The notes beneath the pieces were generated by a model that saw nothing but the letters and a program-made list of their open reading frames with translations, had not been told where the DNA came from and searched no databases. A stretch of DNA of 60,000 nucleotides from Owenia fusiformis (Eukaryota > Annelida > Polychaeta > Sabellida > Oweniidae), in assembly GCA_903813345.2 (NCBI GenBank), contig CAIIXF020000001.1, positions 5,458,001-5,518,000 of the forward strand, given 5' to 3'. The translations under genes were made by a program, and so were the position numbers. Of the stretch, positions 10,580-20,010 are shown piece by piece. Position 1 is the stretch's first letter, and the number at the start of each line of letters is the position of its first letter.

Positions 10580-11993
10580 GTATGTCATATCATTTAAATG
10601 TGCATATATACTATACTGCCGGTAATTTTCGCATGCTACTATATTTCACTCTTTTCGCAAGTTTGGGAAAATTCGCAAAATATAATAACTGCGAAATTTC
10701 AATAGTTCAAATTCGCAAATGTAATATTTGCAAAATTTTCACGAAGTAATTCCACTAACAATCTGGTTTCAGGTTAAACTACAGATTCGTGAAAATTAAT
10801 AGCTGGGAAATTTCGAAGAAAATATTAACAAAAATTAACAGCTGCAAAATTTCAAAATCGCGAAATATATTAGCACAGGTGTCGCGCTTAACTTTTTTTA
10901 TCATGTAATTGTTTCACTACTTAATGAATTTTCCATGTAGCTATTTCAGAGATGCAGGTAGTGATAATTTTGATGAGAGATATCTTTATTTTCATGACTT
11001 AGCAGCGCAATGATAAGATATTACATTGTAAATATATGTATACTTACCCAGATATTACTATGTTTTAAGACAATTTACATACACATTTTATTGATAGTAA
11101 GAATGAAGTTGTGATTCAGCTCGAACATGAATTAACAAAGATCAGCTGATCGGCAAATCAATCGAAAATCTGTATATTTTCACATGGAGAGTTGTTAGTT
11201 GCGGTACTAGTGAAGTTAGCTAGTTGGAGGAAATGACAAGTAGTGTTCTTGGGAAAACAGGTAGCAAATCACTACCTTAGCAATGCTAATTTCGAGGCCT
11301 GTAGCATCAAATATTAGTGGGAGTACAGTATAACATTGTAATTTTGTTGGAATGAATATATGATCATATGTAAATAAAGATACACAAACTTTTATTTACA
11401 TGTATATCAGGTCATTACCGGATATACGCCCCCCTAAATTTAGGTCCATGGGCCAAAAATCGAATGTAGTACGCTTATACACCCATGTGCCTATAAAAGA
11501 TGACTATTTATTGATTTTTTCAATAAATTCAAGAGTATTTTGTCACTGGCAGATCGTTCTGTGGTTACTTTGTTTCAACATTAAGTTCAACGCTGTGCCG
11601 TAAGTGGCAGTGGTGGATCGTTCTGTTGTTACTTTGTTTCAACATTAAGTCCAAGGTTGTAGGTGACATTTCCTTTATAATTCTTACAAAACATGCGGTA
11701 GGACTACAACAGTAGGTACGGTAGTCTCTCTTTTTTCTCACCTTTACGCCCACTGGGCCAAAAATCGAAAGTAGTACACTTACACGCCCATGGGCGAAAA
11801 ATAAGAGGTAAAATAACAGACGAAATTACCCCTTCTTTCAGTTATACGCCCAGGGCTTATATGCGAGAAAATCCGGTAGTTCTTGTCTTGAGGAGGAAAA
11901 GGAAGTTTTTCAGGCTGAAGTCTGGGTTGACCTTTGTATGTAAATAAAATATAATAATAATACATATTATTTTATACAATTCTACCATTTCAG
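10580..11993 (+). other. Intron with repetitive AT-rich filler
   Basis: The intron runs between the two matched splice sites. It contains repeated GCGAAATTTC / AATTCGCAAA phrases near 10630-10870, and a duplicated TGGCAGATCGTTCTGTGGTT-like block at 11547-11580 and 11606-11650. No exon-like frame was found. Confidence 0.6.
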
Positions 11994-12110
11994 GTTAGAC
12001 TATCCTACAGAGAAGCTATCAGAACGAGCTGACCCCAATCCTACACCACCCAAAATGGCTAAACTCACAACCAATCTACAAGGGAGGAAAGAAAACCTGC
12101 TTTCACAAAA
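11994..12110 (+). CDS. Shared exon (b) of zinc-finger locus
   Basis: The acceptor CCATTTCAG ends at 11993 and the donor GTAAGC starts at 12111. The exon is 117 bp, entering in phase 2 and leaving in phase 2. It continues the protein as GLDYPTEKLSERADPNPTPP and then KMAKLTTNLQGRKENLLSQK. The sequence is polar and proline-containing, with no recognised domain. Phase continuity with both neighbours supports it as a real exon. Confidence 0.82.
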
Positions 12111-12561
12111 GTAAGCTACTAAAGTGAAATAGGAATACATGCACAAACCCTGATTGATTTGACCAGATTCTTTGTTAGAGCTCAACAACAGAAGTGATAC
12201 TGCAACATGATTCTTTATAATTTAAAAAGTCTTTATTTATTGATTATCAATTTATAAATTTATATCAACTGAGGAAAAGAAAGATCTAAACCATCTCAAA
12301 GTGTATGTCTACATATTATGTACATGTGTGTAATTCATGTCTGCAAAAAAATTATCTTGATGAAAACTATTACCACCCTTTGTAAAGCTTGAGCTATTGA
12401 GGTTATTGACCAGAGTAGAAAAATTAGGGTTTAGCACCCAGCTGAGGGATAAACTGATGATATCACTGTTATTATGGTCATATATGAAAGACAGGTTTTG
12501 TGCAAATTTGTTCAGTGTTGCAGGTTTAATGTACATTCAATATCAATATTTGTGCTTTCAG

Positions 12562-12997
12562 ACCTACCCCAAGTATCTCGCCAACAAAACCACATACTAT
12601 AACAACAGTTGCTTCACCCACCAAAGCTCCTCAGACTTTAACATCAGTGACACCAAGAACAGTTGACATGCACAACAATCTTGTGGAAATGGACTCTGAA
12701 CCAGTTGATCACAACAACCAGATATCTAATGAATTGGACATTAACTCATTTGGTAGGGATACTTCCAACAGTCAAGATACATCTACTTTGATTGATGCAA
12801 TAAAACAGGAATATGAGGATGATGACAATGATGAAACTGATGATGTTAATTATGATTCTAACTTTACCGATATTAGTATAAAAACTGAAAGTGATATTAA
12901 CAATAGTATAGATCAAGTTAAAGAAGAACAAATTGAAGATGACGACTGTGTCCCTCCTGAATCACTAAAGAAACCAACAGGAAAATCCAAACGAAAG
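12562..12997 (+). CDS. Shared acidic exon (c) with SUMO-type motifs
   Basis: The acceptor GTGCTTTCAG ends at 12561 and the donor is GTATGT at 12998. The exon is 436 bp, enters in phase 2 and leaves in phase 0. The product begins with a Thr/Pro-rich tract (PTPSISPTKPHTITTVASPT), then an acidic Asn/Asp/Glu-rich region. It includes three psi-K-x-E matches (IKQE, IKTE, VKEE), the usual SUMO-acceptor consensus, and ends in a basic KKPTGKSKRK that looks like a nuclear localisation signal. Together exons a-c give 666 bp (222 codons). This is the profile of a transcription-factor N-terminus. It would join in phase to any of the downstream zinc-finger cassettes, including 44487, which has no Met of its own. 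Confidence 0.85.
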
Positions 12998-13094
12998 GTA
13001 TGTATGTTTTGACTTTGACTTCTACTGAGTCATGGGAAATTAAATCTTTACAGTACTTGGGGACCAATGCAAAAGATCGATGTCAGATAATTAA

Positions 13095-15011
13095 CCTTTA
13101 GCATGCTACCGGCTTGCAGAGTCGCCCGTGCTCAACAATCCCCGGCAACTGCTGGCGACTCCGGTAGACTCAGTTTAAACTCATTTTAAACTTTCAAAAA
13201 CTTTTTTTCCCGCCGTTCTCCATAATCCAATCAGATAGCAATGACCTGACCTTTGTCACGTCACTTACGGTTTGTAAAATGTGAAAAAAAATTCAAAATT
13301 ACGAAGATTTAAGCAGGGTTTTGTGACTTTTCTAGCAATATAGCATTCTAGAAATGGGTGATGAATTATTGCCGGAATATTTTGCAGACAGTGATTTGGA
13401 AGATGAGTTCTTAGGATTCAATAGAGACGATGTTGACTAATTATTGAGCTCCGAAAGTTAACTTGATTTGGATGATGATTTGGATTTGTCAGAATATGAA
13501 ACAGACAATGATGGCAACAAGAATGACATTCCTAGTGGATATTCTCATAATTGGCTTGGGGAATTTGACGTAAATAGATCGGTAGTAAAAAATGTACCTG
13601 CTGATACAACTGAGGTCGATCTATTTGTCTGTTTTTTGATGACAGTGTGTTTGACTTGTTTGTTGAACAAACGAACATATATGCCCAGGAATATATTGAC
13701 AATCATGCAGCAATGAAACCGAGTGCTAGAGCTAGAACATGGAAGGAAGTGACACTTCCCGAGATGAGGGCATTTGTAGCAATACTGTTGTTATCAGGAC
13801 TAACAAAGAGATCAAGTTATGCGTTATACTGGTCAACAGAGACCCTCATAGAAATGCCAGGTTTTCGTACAATTATGCCACGAGACAGATTCCTCAACAT
13901 ACTGCAATAATGCCCTCCCATGTGACCACCCACAACATGACAAAGGATTCAAAATAAGGCAGCTGGTTGACATTATCGTGCCTCTTTGGTAGAGATACTT
14001 CCACCCCAATATTTAAGGAAGTCTCTCTGGATGAAAGTATGGTTCCCTTCAAGTTCAAAGGATGTACCAATATCATGCAATACATGCCTAATAAACCCAA
14101 CAAATGGGGTCTGAAAGCTTGGGGTTTAGGTGATGCCAAAACTGGTTACATGTACAATTGGGAGCTGTACTTGGGGAAAGAGCAAGGCAATCCCCGAGAT
14201 AGAGATGTTCCTCTCACACATAGTGTTGTCATGAGAGTTTCATACCTCAGAGACATATGAGAAACACATTTGTGCCAGACATCGTCGTGACAATCATCGT
14301 ATTGTTCAAAAGCCATGCGTCGCTCAATCTTATGCTCAGCATATGGGTGGCATTGATAGAACAGACAAGGCAATGACCTTCTACATGGTTTTACAAAGAT
14401 GTTGCAAATGGTGGAAAAAACTCTTCTTCTACTTACTAGAAGTATGTTTTATTTCAGGGATATCTACGAGAGAGACAACTGGGCTATGGGAGACCCACTG
14501 CGAATCCACCTGACCGCCTTGTTGGCGGAGTCCATTACCTGATGCCCAACCCTAAAAGGACCAGTAACAATGCCCGCTCTAAACCAGACTGTGTGGTGTG
14601 CAGTGACCGGTCTATGAAACGATGCCAGACAACTTATATGTGTAGACACTGTCAGTTGGCGATGTGTCCATTTCCATGTTTCGAGAGATATCACACAAGG
14701 ATGGACTTCAAAGTTCAATGTCGCCCTGGCCTCCATAATACATAAATACATAAACATTCAGTGATAACAATTTGATCTATAGTCAAACATTTTAGGAATA
14801 AATGTCCCATCCAGACTAATCAATGGAGCTGTTTACTTTCAAGATCGGTTACCTGAGCGTTAATTGCGTTATTTGAATGTTTGGTCATGTGACCCTGGAG
14901 ATGGAATAAATATTGCATTTTTAAACTCGCCAAGTACTTTTTTCCTAAAAACGCAAAAATAAGTCAGTTGCACGGGATAGCATGGCACTCGAAAATTCAG
15001 CATGCTAAAGG
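13095..15011 (+). mobile_element. Degenerate piggyBac-superfamily element
   Basis: The 1917-bp element is bounded by the perfect inverted repeat CCTTTAGCATGCT (13095-13107) and AGCATGCTAAAGG (14999-15011). It is flanked on both sides by TTAA (13091-13094 and 15012-15015), the obligatory piggyBac target. It sits about 100 bp downstream of the exon-c donor in the large intron. The transposase inside is broken (separate entry), so this copy is non-autonomous, but its termini look intact. Confidence 0.95.
13354..14745 (+). pseudogene. PiggyBac transposase, multiply disrupted
   Basis: Recognisable parts, in order: an acidic N-terminus (MGDELLPEYFADSDLEDEF); then LFVEQTNIYAQEYI and PEMRAFVAILLLSGLTK, typical of the DDE_Tnp_1_7 domain; then SLDESMVPFK with the first catalytic Asp, and QYMPNKPNKWGLKAW; then QHMGGIDRTDKA with the third catalytic Asp, and KWWKKLFF. 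A C-terminal Cys-rich domain follows (14580-14710; CVVCSD..CRHC..CPFPCFERYH). Lesions: in-frame TAA at 13438 and again about 20 bp later, a frameshift in the T6 run near 13635, a further stop and shift at 13910-13990, and an internal gap around 14230-14300 where the second catalytic Asp region (DNFYTS-type) should be. Confidence 0.9.
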
Positions 15012-15580
15012 TTAACTAAATTTTGATAGTTAGGGGGAAGGGTGTTATTGTCCCAAATAATTAAGCTCTGCTGACATCGATTATTGAATTCCCGGGAATC
15101 TTCGCCATGTTCATTTCGTCCAGTGTGGATTCCCCATTCTACATGAAAAAGAAAAAACTTGAATTTTATCAGAAAACATCACATAATACTTGATCAAAGA
15201 GTAATATGAAGTCAATTACAGTAATTCTATAACAGAATATGAAAGTCTAGTGAACAATCTATGTAGTGACTTACTTGGAGTGGGTAAGAAAGGTAAAATC
15301 GTCTTACAAAGCAACTGAAGTTTTGAAATCAATAAAAACCAAGAACACAAATGTGTACAACATGTCCCCACCAATGGGTGATCCTATATACTGCAAATTT
15401 TTCATCCTGAATGCCTAACACAGGGCTTGCATTAACGGCATCCCGTACATGTTAAGGACTCAAAAATAATTTGGAGGACGCAAAAATTGAAAATATTTCC
15501 GTTTTTTGGACACAATTTTTTTTAGGTCAACACTACAATAACGATACCTAACAAAAACAAATAATTATGATCTCTCACCT
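15012..15580. other. Intronic spacer, no feature seen
   Basis: AT-rich sequence without conserved frames, between the piggyBac element and the first AACGAACG repeat. Confidence 0.5.
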
Positions 15581-15960
15581 TTATTATCCCAACGAACGAA
15601 GTTCTGTAGGGATATAGTGAAGCCCTCCGTCCGTCCGTCCGTCCGTCCGTCCGTCCGTCTGTCAGTCAGTCAGTCAGTCCGTCCGTCTGTCCGGAAGATA
15701 ACTCTAATACTAGTCAACAGATTTTCTTCATATTTGGTGGAAAGATGTATATTGGTGAATAGTTTTACGCAAAAAAAATTTTTCAAGATTTTAAAAGTAA
15801 ATGGAAGAATGAGTTTTTTGGAAAAGTCTAAGTGGACCAAATAGTCTGTTAAATGGACCCGTTCTTTGAAATTGATCCATAAAATGTTTATTCTGAAAAT
15901 GAGTAGACAAGACTTTACAAACTCAATTTTAGGACGAAAAAACCAAAATGGTCATGAGTG
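15581..15960 (+). repeat. AACGAACGAAG-type dispersed repeat, truncated copy
   Basis: It starts TTATTATCCCAACGAACGAA and GTTCTGTAGGGATATAGTG, followed by a CCGT/CAGT microsatellite (15623-15693) and AGATAACTCTAATACTAGTC. A second copy starts at 16283 in the same orientation, and the other terminus of the family is at about 44090. After 15760 the sequence diverges from the second copy. Confidence 0.75.
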
Positions 15961-16282
15961 AATATGGGAGATATCCATGAGTGGATAAAAATAATAGCAA
16001 GAGAAAATCGCAGGATATCCTATTTATCTTATGGTAATTATCCAAATCCTTTGTGTAAATGTCCATCACATTTAATTTTTCACCTTGATTTCCGCGCTGT
16101 AATAGCATAACGGTTACCCCATCTCTGAAAACGAGGTTGGACGGCTACGTTCACTGATTTATCAAATAAACTAGCCATGATGGAACAGAAAGCTAAGGTT
16201 GGTGCATTATTTTCTACAACTGTGTATCAATAAAAGCATGAAAGATTTCATTCAAAACTACATGTTTAGTAGGCTAAGTTAT

Positions 16283-16790
16283 TTATTATCCCAACGAACG
16301 AAGTTCGGTAGGGATATAGTGAAGCCCTCCGTCCGTCCGTCAGTCAGTCCGTCCGTCCGGAAGATAACTCAAATATTAGTTGACGGATTTTCTTCATATT
16401 TGGTGCAAAGATGTATTTTCAAGATGGCCGCTGCTTTAAAAATGACGGGACTTTTTCGTAAAAATCATAAATTTTTCATTCTAAACCAAAGTAATTAACA
16501 TTATTTTTTGAAATTTTGGTAGTATATTCGCAACATCTATATATTTCACATATATTCCATGTTTTTCATCCTGACCCCCAGGGGCCGTGTATGGGGGGGT
16601 CAGGAAAACAGAAATTTTCGCTAATTTTTAGATCTTTCTGAAGTATAGCTTTATTATACTCAAATGAAAGGCAATTAAGAGTAGATTGCAAATATTGTAT
16701 CTTTTTCTGATTCGAGCCTCATAAAATTCAAAATGGCCGTCTAATGTACGATTTCGCAATAATTTTTCGATCCCTTCAAAGTATGGCTAT
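16283..16790 (+). repeat. AACGAACGAAG repeat, 5' half, split by the LTR element
   Basis: It begins TTATTATCCCAACGAACGAA with a short CCGT/CAGT tract, then AAAATGGCCG-type monomers. It stops abruptly at GTATGGCTAT, where the LTR retrotransposon begins, and resumes at 29152 with CTATATAATACTCAAATTG. The related copy at 43720-44100 reads straight through this point (GTATGGCTATATAATAC at 43904), confirming the insertion. Confidence 0.88.
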
Positions 16791-17279
16791 TGTAACAGTT
16801 TGGCCTATTTTTGTGGATATACGTGGTAGCGTGGATAATAATAGGCCCACTGTTTAGTAAACGGTGTTTACTTGGTGAGTTACACGGCACACGTTAAATG
16901 TGCGATTGTCCCTAAAGAATTTAACAGACATATACAATTAAATATAAAATATAAAACAGTATATTGTGGCGTTTATAAGCCCAAATAAAGATGTACATTA
17001 AATTTCAAGTCTAATTATAAGAGTGTTACGATTTTAATATCTCTCTCAAAACTCACAACTCAAAAGTCCATATAAGCTAATATTTATCACTAATAAAACA
17101 ATATCCAGAGTCCATATAAACTAATAATAATCACTAATAACACAATATCCAGAGTCCATATAAACTAAAGTTGATGATCACTATATACCACTGTTGTATC
17201 TCCAATATTAAGTCCATATATGTTGTAACACTTGTAAGTCTTGTATTGTACTTGTAACTTGAACCTGAAATAGTAATCT

Positions 17280-18165
17280 CCTGGATCCTCTTCAATGTAG
17301 TGTAGTATGATTCAAGTTTGATGATATGAAATCATCTAAGTCAACCAGCGGCTCTGCAAATGTCTATCTCCTGGATCCTGTCAACTATTGCTCAGTAAAC
17401 GGCTATCTCCTGGATCCTCTTCACTGTATTGTAGTATAATTCAGCTTTGATAATGGGAAATCATCAAGTCAACTATCGGCTCGGTAAATGACTATCTCCT
17501 GGATCCTCCTCAATGTGTTGTAGTATAATTCAACTTTGATTATGTAAAATAATCTAAGTTAAACTATCAAGTCTGGAAACGACTATCTCCTGGATCCTCC
17601 TCAATGTGTTGTAGTATAATTCAACTTTGATTATATGAAATAATCCAAGTCAAATTATCAAGTCTGGAAACGACTATCTCCTGGATCCTCCTCAATGTGT
17701 TGTAGTATAATTCAACTTTGATTATGTGAAATAATCCAAGTCAAATTATCAAGTCTGGAAACGACTATCTCCTGGATCCTCCTCTCTGTAGATGTATATT
17801 CTAACTTCAATGACCCAAAATCATCAAAGTCAAAATATCTCGTTGAATAAACTGCTAAGTCCTGGAACCTCTTCTATGTAGATGTATATTCCAACTTCAA
17901 TGACCCAAAGTCATCAAAGTCAAAATATCTCGTTGAATAAACTGCTAAGTCCCAGAACCTCTTCTCTGTAGATGTATATTCTAACTTCAATGACCCAAAA
18001 TCATCAAAGTCAAAATATCTCGCTGGATAATCTGCTAAGTCCTGGAACGTCCTCTCTGTAGATGTATATTCTAACTTCAATGACACAAAATCATCAAAGT
18101 CAAAATATCTCGTTGAATAAACTGCTAAGTCCTGGAACCTCTTCTCTGTAGATGTATAAGTCAAA
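17280..18165 (-). repeat. Two ~90-bp minisatellites inside the LTR
   Basis: The first array repeats a unit containing CTATCTCCTGGATCCTCCTC and TTGTAGTATAATTCAACTTT. The second repeats a unit containing GTAGATGTATATTC and AAAATCATCAAAGTCAAAAT. On the minus strand the second gives a repetitive but meaningless short frame, so it is not a gene. The corresponding tract in the other LTR (27070-27775) has one fewer unit of each. Confidence 0.9.
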
Positions 18166-19067
18166 CTATCACAATCTTCAAACTACCAAGTCCAAGGACG
18201 TCTAATACACGGCATCAACTGCTAAGTCCATGTAGCCTGCTTTCTTCACAATTAAATAATAAGGCTACCTACAAATATAGCATGCACACAACGACATATG
18301 CAAAAATATAACATGTGAAAATATTTGACCTCTAAAATGACTAAGTTCATTTAATGTTAAGTGATACTGATATTAAAATATTCTAAGTTCAATATTTCTC
18401 TTTCCAAAAACAACAAAGTCCACAATAATATTTCACCAAATGTTGACTAAGTTAATTTCATACTAAGTTATACTGATGTTGAAATATTCTAAGTTAAATA
18501 TTTCTATCTCCAAAAATAACAAAGTCCAAAATAATATTTCACCAAATACTGACTAAGTCCAATAATGTTGTAAATCGTCTAAGTTCCTTGATGATCAAAA
18601 TAGCTTGTTTCTCAAACACAAGTTATGTCAGCATTTCCTCTCAGTCTATGAAGGCTGGACAATACGTCTAATGCTTTGCGCTGGGGATAGCTTCACCCTG
18701 TTGAAGTTTTGTCCAGTCTTGTAGATCTCTCTTATTTCCAGTGCGGTAAATAAACTAAGTCTCACACTTAGCTACATCAAAGTTTTCCCAAAATTCCAAT
18801 CTCCAAAATAAACTAAGTTTCTCACACTTAGTTTCTCCAATCTGCCCTTGTATACTGCAAACGTATAGCTTGGCTCATCAGATGTATTCTACTAAGGTAC
18901 AGCTTCTATCTTCATGTGTATACTGCAAACGTATAGCTTCAAGACCACAAAATCGACTAAGTTCTATAAAACTTAGAAGATTTTAGCTGTTTCCCGAAAT
19001 TCCGCTCTGGAGGTCCTTCCTCGACAACATCTGGCATCGCACTGACGAGCCTTCAACAGCGAGATAG

Positions 19068-19089
19068 TTATATAGGCCCGATGACGTCA
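19068..19089 (-). promoter_or_regulatory. LTR core promoter: TATA box with CRE (3' LTR copy)
   Basis: On the minus strand, TGACGTCA (19082-19089), a perfect CRE/ATF palindrome, lies just upstream of TATATAA (19068-19074). The same pair occurs in the 5' LTR at 28683-28704, where it would drive the genomic transcript. Start of transcription would be about 30 bp downstream, making U3 only about 0.5 kb and R-U5 about 2 kb. Confidence 0.7.
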
Positions 19090-19536
19090 TTGATTTTCGG
19101 ACAAGATTTCAACTGTGAATTACAGCTTACTTACGCCATATTTCGCTTTAATATTGATCATACAGCAAGATTATAATATTGACTCAAGAAATATAACAGT
19201 AATTAATCACTATCTAGTCTAATTTCACTTCGATTCAATCGAATCAAAAGCAGGAAGTAAAATAATAAAGGTGTCATGTTAGACTACCGATCAACTACAA
19301 ATTAGACTGCCAGATAAGACTTCCCGATCAACATAAACAAAATCGTGATCAAATAAATAAAACATGTGAACTATTTCACCTCTGTAAGTACAACCTAAGT
19401 GCTGCAAATGATACTACATTTATAAATCTTAATAATCTCAATGGGAAATTACTTCTCAAGTGTAATAATTACCTTATATACAAAAACACAGCACTTAATC
19501 AAAAATCAAAAATTTTACATTTAAAATTCCGTTACA

Positions 19537-19547
19537 CTCCCCCCTAC
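19537..19547 (-). other. Polypurine tract
   Basis: On the minus strand, GTAGGGGGGAG runs directly into the TGTAAC start of the 3' LTR, as expected for the plus-strand DNA priming site of an LTR retroelement. Confidence 0.93.
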
Positions 19548-19833
19548 CAAGATATTGGTACGCCCTCGTACCAAACTAAGACATAAATGTACTTTCTAAC
19601 TAACTACAAACTTACAAAATATCTAACTTGCCAAAAATGTATAACATGTCAAATATGTTTAACCTATCAAATATGTTCAACCCCGGGGTTAACTAACTAT
19701 CAAGTTTAACTATCAACTATCAACTAATTTCTAACTACTTGCATATCTAACTATCCAAAGTTATCTAGATATCTAACAAGTTAACACCTAACTATATTTC
19801 ACTTCACATATTTAAAATTATACTTATGTGAAT

Positions 19834-20010
19834 TTACTCTCTCTTGTAGCGCTTCCTGGATGATTGAGACCTGGACTTCCATCTACTGTCACGAGATCTG
19901 GATCTCCAATCACGATCCCTGCTAAGCCTTCTGTGACGTGGAAAACTGTCCAAAAGGTCTGCTTCACGAGTACGGTTTGACCTGTTAAGCTCATTTGATG
20001 CTCTGTCTCA
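19834..20010 (-). pseudogene. Frame-shifted RS-rich tail of gag-pol
   Basis: The gag-pol frame stops at 19991. An adjacent frame starting within the same Arg/Asp/Ser-rich region continues as DRASNELNRSNRTREADLLD and then RHRRLSRDRDWRSRSRDSRW to a stop at 19834. The composition matches the end of the gag-pol protein (SKSPDYRHDWRSEYRHDRKR). The likeliest reading is a single-base indel near 20005-20015 that removed about 50 RS-rich residues. A natural C-terminus at 19991 is less likely. Confidence 0.65.

Larger units (their letters stand above)
16791..19536 (-). repeat. 3' LTR (2746 bp)
   Basis: Unusually long LTR, TGTAAC...GTTACA. Apart from repeat-copy number it is nearly identical to the 26587-29151 LTR. 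It is 181 bp longer because it carries one extra copy of each of two ~90-bp tandem units (17280-17790 and 17780-18160). Confidence 0.97.

Noticed and set aside
15617-15700. Regular short repeats that could suggest a CRISPR-like array
   Set aside because: It is a (CCGT)n/(CAGT)n microsatellite without spacers, in a eukaryotic repeat.
17874-18164. 96-residue repetitive frame with YTSTEKRFQDLAVYSTRYFD units (and the twin at 27579)
   Set aside because: It is the 90-bp LTR minisatellite read in a frame that happens to lack stops; present in both LTRs, with no start context or homology.
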